This document shows positions 47,000 to 55,008 of a stretch of 64,000 bases of DNA, piece after piece. Made by a program: the position numbers and the translations under genes. The stretch is taken from the NCBI RefSeq assembly GCF_017255295.1, contig NZ_JAFKDE010000002.1, positions 124,001 through 188,000 of the forward strand, written 5' to 3'. How positions within the stretch are numbered: position 1 is the first letter of the stretch; each line of letters starts with the position of its first letter. The notes under the pieces were generated by a model. That model had not been told where the DNA came from, ran no database searches, and was given only the letters and a program-made list of their open reading frames with translations. The stretch comes from Nitratireductor aquimarinus (lineage in GTDB: Bacteria > Pseudomonadota > Alphaproteobacteria > Rhizobiales > Rhizobiaceae).

Positions 47000-47223
47000 C
47001 CCCTCATCCGCCTGCCGGCACCTTCTCCCCGCGTGCGGGGAGAAGGAAACGCGTCGTAACCGGAAGGCGTGTCACCTTCAATATCACCTTCTCCTCGGTT
47101 GAGGTGAGAAGGTGAGGTGGTGCCTTGCGGGTTGCTTGGGGGCCTTGAAGCTGGCGCTTTCCTTTCCGGTTTTCTTCCTTCTCCCCGCACGCGGGGAGAA
47201 GGTGCCGGCAGGCGGATGAGGGG
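47000..47223. repeat. Perfect 47-bp inverted repeat
   Basis: The 47 bases at 47000-47046 are exactly complementary to those at 47177-47223; 130 bp lie between them, including a second small dyad (TCACCTTCTC / GAGAAGGTGA near 47085-47115). Each arm also contains its own hairpin (CTTCTCCCCGC / GCGGGGAGAAG). It lies between the convergent SAF-domain gene and proC. Such arms recur in Rhizobiales intergenic regions, from memory. Confidence 0.85.
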
Positions 47224-47237
47224 CCTGCGCCGATCCT

Positions 47238-48044
47238 CTACTTTCCCAGTTCGATGGAGCGCTTTTTGGCGGCGTCGACGGCGTCGCTTACCAGATCGAG
47301 AAGGCGGTTCTCATCCATGAAGACGGAGAGCGCGGCGGCGGTGGTGCCGTTCGGGCTTGTCACCTGCTCGCGCAGCTTGCCGGGCTCGTCATCGCTTTCT
47401 TTGGCAAGGCAGGCCGCGCCATAGACTGTCTGCATGGCGAGAAGCTTTGCGGTTTCCTTCGGCAGGCCGGCCTTCTCGCCGGCAGCTGTCAGGCATTCGA
47501 TGAAGTGGAAGATATAGGCCGGGCCGGAGCCGGAAACGGCGGTGACGGCGTCCATCTGCTCTTCATTGTCGATGGTGGTGACCGCGCCGCTGGTGGCAAG
47601 CAGTTCCCCGGCGAAGGCTTTTGCCCCGTCGCTCACATTGCGGTTGGAGAACAGCACCATCATGCCCTTGCCGATGGCGGCGGGCGTGTTGGGCATGCAG
47701 CGCATGACCGCGGCATGACGGCCGAGAATTTCCTCGAATGTGGCCGTTCCGGTGCCGGCGAGAACGCTGACGAAGGTGGCCTTGTCGGCAAAGCGGGCAT
47801 AGGCGGGGGCGATGTCGCGAATGACCTGCGGCTTGACGGCGAACACGATCATGTCTGCGCCTTGCTCCAGCGTGTCGACGCTGTCGGTAACCGTCACGCC
47901 GAGTGCTGCGGCGCGGGCGCGCAGGTCCGCATTCGGCTCGATCACGGTGGCGTCGCCGGAGGCGAGCTTGCCTGCCGCGATCCAGCCTTTCAGCATGGCG
48001 TAACCCATGTTTCCGCAGCCGACGAGAATGACCGATTTGCCCAT
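47238..48044 (-). CDS. proC: Pyrroline-5-carboxylate reductase
   Basis: 268 aa from ATG 48044, where SVILVGCGNMGYAMLKGW provides the N-terminal NADPH-binding fold; longer frames upstream lack family sequence. The C-terminal ProC signature SGSGPAYIFHFIECLTAAGEKAGL and VTSPNGTTAAAL are intact. It makes proline from pyrroline-5-carboxylate in the last biosynthetic step. It stands 106 bp downstream of the Hsp70-like gene on the same strand and its stop is 15 bp from a large inverted repeat. Confidence 0.95.
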   Translation of the reverse strand: MGKSVILVGCGNMGYAMLKGWIAAGKLASGDATVIEPNADLRARAAALGVTVTDSVDTLEQGADMIVFAVKPQVIRDIAPAYARFADKATFVSVLAGTGTATFEEILGRHAAVMRCMPNTPAAIGKGMMVLFSNRNVSDGAKAFAGELLATSGAVTTIDNEEQMDAVTAVSGSGPAYIFHFIECLTAAGEKAGLPKETAKLLAMQTVYGAACLAKESDDEPGKLREQVTSPNGTTAAALSVFMDENRLLDLVSDAVDAAKKRSIELGK

Positions 48045-48113
48045 GAAACTTCTCCCTTGATGATGGGAGAGGAATGCCGCGTGCGGACGGCGAATGCAAC
48101 AGAAGGATGTGGG

Positions 48114-48135
48114 CCGGGGCGTTTTGGCGCCCCGG
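48114..48135 (-). terminator. GC-rich hairpin after the Hsp70-like gene
   Basis: CCGGGGCG and CGCCCCGG, 8-bp perfect arms with a 6-base loop, 15 bp past the Hsp70-like stop on the minus strand. No U-run follows, so termination may be weak or Rho-assisted. Confidence 0.4.
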
Positions 48136-48150
48136 TCCGAACGAGTGGGC

Positions 48151-49410
48151 TCAGGCGCCGAACCTGCGCCCGGCGTCCAGGGCCAGGCCGCGTCCGACGG
48201 AGCCGAACATGTCGCCCTCGACCACGGAAGCGGCCGGCAGCATGCCCAGAACGCTTTCGCGCAGGAGCGGGATGGCAGACGAACCGCCGGTGAGGAACAG
48301 CGCGGTGATCCGCTCAGGCCCGATACCGGCATTGACGAGGGTTTCGCTCACGGCCTTCTGAACGCGCTCGACGGTGACGCGAATGGCGTCGTTCAGCTCG
48401 TCGCGCGTAACGGGCAGATGCAGCTTCTCCTCGGTGAGCGGAAGCTCGATGGCGCTCTCCGTCAGGTCGGTCAGCGCGATCTTCGCCCGTTCCACCTCGG
48501 CCACGGCCGCATGGCCCTGCCGGTTGGAAACCACGTCGATCATGCGCTCCACCAGTTCGGGCTGGGCCGCTTCGTAGCGGATCTGCCTGAGATCGGTCAT
48601 CGCCTTGTTGGTGTAGAGCATGTGGATGCGCTGCCAGGTGGCAAGGTCGATGTAATATCCGGCGGGGAGCTGGCGCTTGCCGTCCTTGGTGAGCGTGCGG
48701 TAGCCGAGTTCCGGCATCAGATGGGCGATGCTCAGGAGGCGGTCGAAATCCGTGCCGCCGATATGCACGCCGTGGCTGGCAAGAATGTCGTCCTTGCGGT
48801 CGGCCTGCTTCGCGCGTTCCGAGGAGACGCGCACGACGGAAAAGTCGGACGTGCCGCCGCCGATATCGACGATCAGCGCCAGTTCCTCGCCGCTGACCTG
48901 CTGCTCGTAATCGAGTGCCGCGGCGATGGGTTCGAACTGAAACTCGATGTGTTTGAAGCCACGCCGCTGGGCCGCTTTTTCAAGCTCGTCCTGCGCGCGG
49001 CGGTCGGCTTCCGGATTGTCATCAACGAACTGCACCGGTCGGCCGAGCACGATGTTGTCGACCGGTCCGCCGAGATTGGTTTCGAGGCTGTCCTTCAGAA
49101 AATGCAGGAACGAGCCGATAATGTCGGAAAAGGCGATGGAATGCGCCTTGATGCGCGTTTTCTCGTGGATCAGCGACGATCCGAGAACGCTTTTCAGGGC
49201 GCGCAGAAGCCGGCCTTCGGCATTTTCCGTGTAGCAGGAGATGGCGCTACGGCCGAAATAGGTGCGGTTGTCCTCGAAATTGAAGAACACCGCGCTCGGC
49301 ATGGTGACCTCGCCACGCTCCAGCTCGATGAGCCGTGGCTGGCCGTTTTCCATGAAACCGGCTGTTGAATTCGACGTGCCGAAGTCGATGCCGCCGCTCA
49401 GCGCTCGCAT
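48151..49410 (-). CDS. Hsp70-family protein, YegD-like
   Basis: 419 aa: an actin-like nucleotide-binding domain without the DnaK substrate-binding domain. Phosphate 1 motif GGIDFGTSNST, connect region EPIAAALDYEQQ, phosphate 2 LIVDIGGGTSDFSVVRV and adenosine motif FLTGGSSAIPLL are present. YegD-type proteins are truncated Hsp70 homologues of unclear function, probably ATP-dependent. Mono-cistronic or loosely linked to proC (106 bp). Confidence 0.88.
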   Translation of the reverse strand: MRALSGGIDFGTSNSTAGFMENGQPRLIELERGEVTMPSAVFFNFEDNRTYFGRSAISCYTENAEGRLLRALKSVLGSSLIHEKTRIKAHSIAFSDIIGSFLHFLKDSLETNLGGPVDNIVLGRPVQFVDDNPEADRRAQDELEKAAQRRGFKHIEFQFEPIAAALDYEQQVSGEELALIVDIGGGTSDFSVVRVSSERAKQADRKDDILASHGVHIGGTDFDRLLSIAHLMPELGYRTLTKDGKRQLPAGYYIDLATWQRIHMLYTNKAMTDLRQIRYEAAQPELVERMIDVVSNRQGHAAVAEVERAKIALTDLTESAIELPLTEEKLHLPVTRDELNDAIRVTVERVQKAVSETLVNAGIGPERITALFLTGGSSAIPLLRESVLGMLPAASVVEGDMFGSVGRGLALDAGRRFGA

Positions 49411-49516
49411 AGCTTATGTCCTTGGGGGATGTGGATCGGTCAGGGGAGCGGGACCGCTACACAATCACCGAAGGGAAGTCGACAGCGGCGAAGCGTTTTG
49501 TTGGCGGCAAGGGCCG

Positions 49517-50515
49517 TCAGTTTTTTTCCGGCTCGCGATACTGCTCGTTCGCGTAGCCGAATTCGGCCATGACGCGGCCAAGACCGACATAGACGGGATA
49601 CATGGCGGTGGAGATGGAGCCGGTCTTTGCAAGCCGGGCGGCTCCACGCAGCGGGGAGAGGGCCAGAAGCGCGAGGCTCTTGGCGAAGACGCGCAGCCGG
49701 CCGAAGCCTTCGTCCGCCCGTTTCTTCTTTTCCACCAGTGTGGAGATGACGCCGTTGCGCAGCGCACGGGCGCGGATCCAGTCGCGTTCAACCCGGCGCG
49801 CCGGCACGATCTCCTGCGTTTCCGCTTCCGCCGACCATGCAAGGCGAAAGCCTTTCTGGCGCGCACGGCTGAGAAAATCGGAATCGCCGCCGCCCATGAA
49901 GTTGAACCGAAGATCGAGGAAGGGGCGCGGCATTGATTCCAGAACGCGGCGCGTCACAAGAAGATTGCCGGAGGAGTAGAGCGCTGCAACGGGGCCTGTT
50001 TCATCATAGGGCGGGGCGAAGACCGGGTGGGTCGCCCAGCGCTCATGCGCAGGCTTTTCAAAGGCCGGCACCTGCGGGCCGCCAACGATATCGGCGTCGA
50101 ATTTCTCCGCCGTCGCGCAGAGGTTTTCAAGCCAGTGCGGAGAGGCGAGTTCGTCATCGTCAATGACGGCGAGATAGCGAAAGGCCGGAAATTCAGCCAG
50201 CGCGGTTTCCCAGCCGGCATTGTAGGCGCAGCAATTGCCGCGCTGGTGGGCGATGATGACAAGGCCGTTGAACGTGCCATCGGCAAAGAGCGGCGCGGCA
50301 GCGTCTGCGCCTTCGTGTGCTTCGGCCTCGTTTTCCATCACGATGATGGCAAAGGGGCGCGCGGTTTTCTGGGCGGCAAGCGAATGGAGCGTGTCGAGAA
50401 TCTGATCGGGGCGCTTGAAGGTGGGAACGGTGACAACGCACTCGATCTCCTGCACGCTCAGCGATGGCGTTCGCGCGACGGTTGAAACCGACTTGTCTGC
50501 CCTGTCCTGCGTCAC
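49517..50515 (-). CDS. Family 2 glycosyltransferase
   Basis: 332 aa, soluble or peripheral. ECVVTVPTFKRPDQILDTLHSL begins the GT-A fold. YLAVIDDDELAS carries the acidic metal/nucleotide-sugar motif, and NFMGGGDSDFLSRARQKGFRLAW is the acceptor-side region with the usual GD. The C-terminal 80 residues are basic (RNGVISTLVEKKKRADEGFGRLR) and may dock to the membrane. Divergent from the polysaccharide glycosyltransferase operon at 50699, which suggests a role in the same surface glycan. Confidence 0.87.
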   Translation of the reverse strand: MTQDRADKSVSTVARTPSLSVQEIECVVTVPTFKRPDQILDTLHSLAAQKTARPFAIIVMENEAEAHEGADAAAPLFADGTFNGLVIIAHQRGNCCAYNAGWETALAEFPAFRYLAVIDDDELASPHWLENLCATAEKFDADIVGGPQVPAFEKPAHERWATHPVFAPPYDETGPVAALYSSGNLLVTRRVLESMPRPFLDLRFNFMGGGDSDFLSRARQKGFRLAWSAEAETQEIVPARRVERDWIRARALRNGVISTLVEKKKRADEGFGRLRVFAKSLALLALSPLRGAARLAKTGSISTAMYPVYVGLGRVMAEFGYANEQYREPEKN

Positions 50516-50664
50516 GATCCCGCCAATGCCCCCTTGTTTCGCGCTCTATAAGCGGTGGCGGCAATTAAGGCGGCGTTAAGTGCGGCAGGTTTTTGCGGCA
50601 GGGAAATGGTGTTATGCCCGCCAAAAGTGTTTCCCCGGCTTCTCCCTTAATGAAGAGTTCATTG

Positions 50665-50689
50665 CTGTTTGACAGAACGTTCCAAACAG
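50665..50689. promoter_or_regulatory. Dyad CTGTTTG-N11-CAAACAG in the divergent spacer
   Basis: Perfect 7-bp arms at 50665-50671 and 50683-50689, directly before the glycosyltransferase ribosome binding site (AGGA) and overlapping a TTGACA-like box. It could be an operator or an RNA hairpin at the 5' end of the message; I cannot name a regulator. Confidence 0.3.
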
Positions 50690-50698
50690 GAAAAGTGC

Positions 50699-51874
50699 AT
50701 GCATCTGGTCTTTGCGACATCCATCGTTCCCGACGGGACGCCCAAGAGTGGCTACGAGATTGCCAATGCGGCAATCCTCGGCGCGCTGTCGCGCGCGGGG
50801 TGCCGGGTCTCCGTCATGGGCTTTGCCTGGCAGGGACGTGAGGCGCGCAACATTACCGACGACACGGTCGTTCTGGGTGAAATGGACCCGCGCACCGAAG
50901 CGGCGGGCGGTCTTCAGAAGCTGCGATGGCTTGCCCGTGCAATGACGCGCAACATGACGTTCTCGTCCGCCAAGATGCTGCTTGCCTCGCCGGCGCAGGT
51001 GCGCGCCGCACTCGATGGCCTTGGTCCGGTGGATGGCGTCATCTTCAATTCCGTGCAGTTTGCAGGCGCATTCCGCGAGATTTTCGCCCATTTGCCGAAC
51101 ATCTATGTGGCGCACAATGTGGAGTATGTTTCGGCCGAGCAGAGCGCGCGCGCCGCACGCAGCCCCATTGCGCGTTTCATGTTTGGCCGTGAGGCGAAGC
51201 TTTTGAAAACGCTGGAAGCGCAATTGTGCGCCGATGCGCATTTCATCTACACGCTTTCCGAGGATGACCGGCAGGTTCTGGGCGTGGCGGATGACCGGCG
51301 CTCGGCAGTTCTGCCGCTGGTGGCGCATGCGCCGGTGGAGGTGACGGGCGATGAACGCAGGGCGGATTACGACGCGGCGCTGATCGGCACGTGGAGCTGG
51401 GCGCCCAATCGCATCGGGCTCGACTGGTTTCTGGAACAGGTTGTGCCGCACCTGCCTGACGATTTTCGTATTGCGGTGGCGGGGGATGCGCCGGCGAGCC
51501 TGGCGCAGGAACACCCCCGCATCGCCTTTGTCGGGCGTGTTCCCGACGCGGTGGAGTTCGTGCGGTCGGGCAAGGTGGTCCCGCTTATCAGCCGTGCCGG
51601 GACAGGCGTGCAGCTGAAGACGATCGAGACCTTTGAACTGGGTCTGCCGAGCGTCGCCACGCAGAGCGCGCTGCGCGGCATTTCCTACAAGCCGGAGAAC
51701 TGCACCCTTGCCGACGAGCCGCGCGCCTTTGCGGATGCGCTGGTGCGTGCCGCCGGATCGCCCGTCGATCTCGACGGGCGGACATTCCATGAAGAGCAGC
51801 GCAACGCGCTCGACAAGGCCGTGCTTCACGGGCTTCAGCAGTCTGGCTTTGGCCGGCAGAACGAGGCCGCATGA
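50699..51874 (+). CDS. Glycosyltransferase, GT-B fold (GT1/GT4-like)
   Basis: 391 aa from ATG 50699. N-terminal lobe: LVFATSIVPDGTPKSGYEIANAAILGAL. C-terminal lobe: DYDAALIGTWSWAPNRIGLDWFLEQV, FRIAVAGDAP, and the donor-binding stretch PLISRAGTGVQLKTIETFELGLPSVAT containing the typical GxxxKxxEAL-like motif. It transfers a sugar during surface polysaccharide assembly. Overlaps the next gene by ATGA, forming an operon with the WecG-type and DUF6492-like genes. Confidence 0.87.
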   Translation: MHLVFATSIVPDGTPKSGYEIANAAILGALSRAGCRVSVMGFAWQGREARNITDDTVVLGEMDPRTEAAGGLQKLRWLARAMTRNMTFSSAKMLLASPAQVRAALDGLGPVDGVIFNSVQFAGAFREIFAHLPNIYVAHNVEYVSAEQSARAARSPIARFMFGREAKLLKTLEAQLCADAHFIYTLSEDDRQVLGVADDRRSAVLPLVAHAPVEVTGDERRADYDAALIGTWSWAPNRIGLDWFLEQVVPHLPDDFRIAVAGDAPASLAQEHPRIAFVGRVPDAVEFVRSGKVVPLISRAGTGVQLKTIETFELGLPSVATQSALRGISYKPENCTLADEPRAFADALVRAAGSPVDLDGRTFHEEQRNALDKAVLHGLQQSGFGRQNEAA

Positions 51875-52653
51875 ACGTGGATGCGCCGAACAAGATCACA
51901 CCGGTGCCCGAGCGGCGCGACATTCTGGGAACGGATGTGACGGCAATTGGCCGTGACGCGGCAATTGCGATGCTGGCCGAAAGCATTGCCGAACGGCGCT
52001 TCACGCAGGTGACGTTCCTCAATGCGCACAACGCCAATGTGGCCGTTGCGGACGCGCGCTTTCGCCAGGTGCTGCCGGACTTTCTGGTGCTGGCGGATGG
52101 CGTTGGCGTCGATATCGCTTCAAAGATGCTCTACGGCGAGCCGTTTCCCGACAATCTGAACGGCACCGATTTCGTGCCGGAATTCCTCAGGCGGCAGAAG
52201 GACCGGCTGACGGTCGGCCTGCTTGGCGCGCGGCGCGACAATGCGCTTGCCGCAGCCGAGAAGCTTGCAGAGCATGCGCCGCAACACGAATTTGTCTTCC
52301 TGCATGACGGTTACTTTGACGGTGCGGAAGAGAAGGCCATCCTCGACAGGCTGGAGGAAATCCGCCCGGACGTGCTGCTTGTGGCCATGGGCGTTCCGCG
52401 CCAGGAATTGTGGATTGCCGGGAAGCTCGGGGTTGAGCATTGCACCGTGCCGATTGCCGTGGGCGCGCTTCTTGATTTTCTGAGCGGCGCGGTGCCGCGC
52501 GCGCCGCTGTGGATGCGCCGGCTGCGGCTTGAATGGCTGTTCCGGCTGGGGCTTGAGCCGCGTCGTCTGTGGCGGCGCTATGTGGTGGGCAATCCGCTGT
52601 TTCTCCTGCGGGTGCTTGGCCAGAAGCTGAGCGGCAAGGCAGGCGGGGGTTAG
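51871..52653 (+). CDS. WecG/TagA/CpsF-family glycosyltransferase
   Basis: 260 aa. Family features are ILGTDVTAIGRDAAIAMLAE at the start, TFLNAHNANVAVAD, VLADGVGVDIASKMLYGEPFPDNLNGTDFVPEFL, and DVLLVAMGVPRQELWIAG. Members add N-acetylmannosamine(-uronic) residues to lipid-linked intermediates in enterobacterial common antigen, teichoic acid or exopolysaccharide. The C-terminus (WMRRLRLEWLFRLGLEPRRLWRRY) is the usual basic membrane anchor. ATGA overlap with the gene upstream and 2 bp to the gene downstream. Confidence 0.92.
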   Translation: MNVDAPNKITPVPERRDILGTDVTAIGRDAAIAMLAESIAERRFTQVTFLNAHNANVAVADARFRQVLPDFLVLADGVGVDIASKMLYGEPFPDNLNGTDFVPEFLRRQKDRLTVGLLGARRDNALAAAEKLAEHAPQHEFVFLHDGYFDGAEEKAILDRLEEIRPDVLLVAMGVPRQELWIAGKLGVEHCTVPIAVGALLDFLSGAVPRAPLWMRRLRLEWLFRLGLEPRRLWRRYVVGNPLFLLRVLGQKLSGKAGGG

Positions 52654-52655
52654 GC

Positions 52656-53528
52656 ATGGATGCGCAGCAGAACGCCGCAATCGTTACGCCCAGCTATGCC
52701 GGTGATTTCGAGCGATGCAGGCTGTTGTGTGAGAGTATGGACCGGTATGTGACCGGCTACACACGCCATTACCTGCTTGTCGCCAGTCATGATGTCGAGC
52801 GTTTTCGCGCACTGGAAACGGACCGCCGGGTGGTGGTCGACGAGCGCGATCTCCTGCCATCCTGGCTGCATGCGGTGCGCGATCCGACCAGTCTTTTTCG
52901 CCGCCATGTCTGGTTGAGCACGCGGCTTGCGCCGCTGCGCGGATGGCATGTGCAGCAATTGCGGCGCATCGCCTTTGCCGAAAAGGCGACGGAAGACGCG
53001 CTTGTCTATTGCGATTCCGACGTCGTGTTCCTGAAGCCGTTCGACTGCGGCGATTTCTGGCGCGATGGCCAGATGCGGCTATACCGCAAAAGCGACGGCA
53101 TGCATTCGCTGATGGACATGGGGCACCGCGACTGGCTGGCCAATGCGGGCAGGGCGCTTGACCTTCCTGCCGGGCAGACCAGCGACCATGACTACATCAC
53201 CACACTGATCGCATGGCGACGCGAAACCGTGCTGGACATGCTCAGGCGTATCGAGACGGTTCACGGCAGGCCGTGGATCAATGTGGTGGCGAGCGACCGC
53301 CGTTTCTCGGAGTGCATTCTCTATGGCCGCTATGTGGATGAGGTTCTGAACGGGGAAGGACACTTCCACGACGACCGCGCGCTCTGCCACATCTACTGGC
53401 TGGGGCCGGAGCTGGATGAAACCGGCATTGAGCGTTTCATTGCCGGGATGGAGCCCTATCAGGTGGCCATCGGCATTCAGTCCTTCACCGAGACGAGCCT
53501 GGAACCGCTGCGCCGTGTGATCGGTTAG
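52656..53528 (+). CDS. DUF6492-like putative glycosyltransferase
   Basis: 290 aa from ATG 52656, where GGGGGTTAGG lies upstream. The N-terminus AIVTPSYAGDFERCRLLCESMDRYV and the acidic DALVYCDSDVVFLKPFD (a DxD in GT-A context) suggest a nucleotide-sugar-dependent transferase. WHVQQLRRIAFAE and CHIYWLGPELDE are other notable stretches. I assign it to the DUF6492 type from memory; no reaction is established. Last gene of the three-gene glycosyltransferase operon and convergent with the flippase gene. Confidence 0.7.
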   Translation: MDAQQNAAIVTPSYAGDFERCRLLCESMDRYVTGYTRHYLLVASHDVERFRALETDRRVVVDERDLLPSWLHAVRDPTSLFRRHVWLSTRLAPLRGWHVQQLRRIAFAEKATEDALVYCDSDVVFLKPFDCGDFWRDGQMRLYRKSDGMHSLMDMGHRDWLANAGRALDLPAGQTSDHDYITTLIAWRRETVLDMLRRIETVHGRPWINVVASDRRFSECILYGRYVDEVLNGEGHFHDDRALCHIYWLGPELDETGIERFIAGMEPYQVAIGIQSFTETSLEPLRRVIG

Positions 53529-53536
53529 GGTCAGTA

Positions 53537-54889
53537 TCAGACGCGTTTGGCCGGTCTGGCCAGAGCGCGATAGGTGAGTACCATCGACAGCACGTAAAGC
53601 ACCGCGAAGACCGCGTTGAGCGACAGAATGATGTCCCGTGTCTCGGTGAGGTTTTTCAGAACCAGCGAGAGAAGTGCAGCCTTGCCCAGGGCCAGAACGC
53701 CGAGATTGACCGCGCGAATGAAGGTCTGGCCGCGGGCAAAGAGCAGGTCCGCCTGATATTCGGTCAGGTTGCGCAGGCCCGGAACCGCAAGCGCCAGAAT
53801 GACCAGAGGTGCTGCCTCGGCCACATTGCGCCCCAGCAGCGTGGGGTAAAACAGCAGGATCACCGCAAGCGACGCCAGCGCCAGCGTGGACACGGCGAAG
53901 ATCGCGCCCTCAATGCCAAGACGCAGTTTCCAGCGGTTGAGCATTTCCGGTGCGCGCATCATGCGCTGGACGAGCAGCATGGAGAAGGAGCGGATGGGGA
54001 TCGCGGTCAGGTCCACCAGCCGCATGATGATGGCGTAGATGCCGGCAAGTTGCGGGTTGCCGAGGGCAAGAACCAGAAGCTTGTCGAGCTCCATCTGCAG
54101 ATAGAACAGCACTTCTGCGCCGGCCACGTAGAGCGCGTCTGGAAGGCGACGCCAATAGAGCGCGCTCTGCAGGCGCAGGCGCTGGCGGGGGCAGTAGAAC
54201 AGGAGCGCGAAGACGAGCGCCGCGCTGTTTGCCGCGAGATAGAAAACGGTCCAGGTGAGGAGGTCGCTGCTCGCGTGGAATGTGAACAGGAGGGCCGCCA
54301 GCGCGCGGATGCCGACGCTGACGATGAGAATGACGGCGGCGCGGCCGAAACGGTTGAGGCCATTGTTGACCACGATCACCGTTTCGGTGAGCCGCCAGGC
54401 AATGGCGTCGGACGCGATGACGAGCGCAAAGGGCAGAACCTTCATGTCGCCCGCAAAGAACACCAGATAGAGCGCCACGCTCGCCAGTGCGATGAGCGGC
54501 AGGGAAGCGACCGTTAGCATGAGGAAACCGGCTGCGTATGTGCCGAGCAGGCGCGGCTTGACGGTGGCGATGCGGTAGAGCGTGGCGGTGAAGCCAAGCG
54601 CCAGAATGCGACCGACCATCACGCCGGCGGCGGAGGCCGTGGCGAAAAGACCGAAATCGGCGATGGACAGGCTGTTGGCCAGAATCACGAAATAGGCGAG
54701 CGAAAAGACGAGCCTGCCCGCCGATCCGCTGATCGTGGCGAGGTAGTCCCGCAGCACCTGGCGCTGGCTGGTGATGATGTCGCGTAGCGAGATGGGGCGC
54801 CCCTGAATTCTGAGCCTGAAATGCCGGTTCTGCGGCGAGCATAAGCAATAAAACTTAATGCGCTGTTCTGCTGGCTGACGCAGGGGCAA
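53537..54889 (-). CDS. Polysaccharide flippase-like membrane protein (Wzx/MATE-like)
   Basis: 450 aa from TTG 54889, the only canonical start before the first helices; the true start is uncertain. About twelve to fourteen hydrophobic segments. Helical pairs such as AGRLVFSLAYFVILANSLSIADFG, FGLFATASAAGVMVGRILALGF and YLQMELDKLLVLALGNPQLAGIYAIIMRL are of the oligosaccharide-translocase superfamily. It probably flips the lipid-linked repeat unit made by the neighbouring glycosyltransferases. Divergent from the Wzz-like gene. Confidence 0.82.
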   Translation of the reverse strand: MPLRQPAEQRIKFYCLCSPQNRHFRLRIQGRPISLRDIITSQRQVLRDYLATISGSAGRLVFSLAYFVILANSLSIADFGLFATASAAGVMVGRILALGFTATLYRIATVKPRLLGTYAAGFLMLTVASLPLIALASVALYLVFFAGDMKVLPFALVIASDAIAWRLTETVIVVNNGLNRFGRAAVILIVSVGIRALAALLFTFHASSDLLTWTVFYLAANSAALVFALLFYCPRQRLRLQSALYWRRLPDALYVAGAEVLFYLQMELDKLLVLALGNPQLAGIYAIIMRLVDLTAIPIRSFSMLLVQRMMRAPEMLNRWKLRLGIEGAIFAVSTLALASLAVILLFYPTLLGRNVAEAAPLVILALAVPGLRNLTEYQADLLFARGQTFIRAVNLGVLALGKAALLSLVLKNLTETRDIILSLNAVFAVLYVLSMVLTYRALARPAKRV

Positions 54890-54913
54890 AAAACACTTAC
54901 GCAGAGCTTACCG

Positions 54914-54928
54914 TTAACTGTTTGTTAC
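54914..54928. promoter_or_regulatory. Possible CtrA-type half-matched box
   Basis: TTAA, seven bases, TTAC: one mismatch from the alphaproteobacterial CtrA consensus TTAA-N7-TTAA. It lies in the 119-bp spacer between the divergent flippase and Wzz-like genes. AT content is raised here, so chance is a real alternative. Confidence 0.2.
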
Positions 54929-55008
54929 CTGTGCCTCTTTAGCTTGGGTTAACATAATCGCGGGCTGATGTGCCCGCTTCATCATCATTTGCGGAAGCTG
55001 CACACACG

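Noticed and set aside
54914-54928. CtrA binding site as a firm call
   Set aside because: One mismatch in an AT-rich spacer is weak evidence; kept only as a low-confidence feature.
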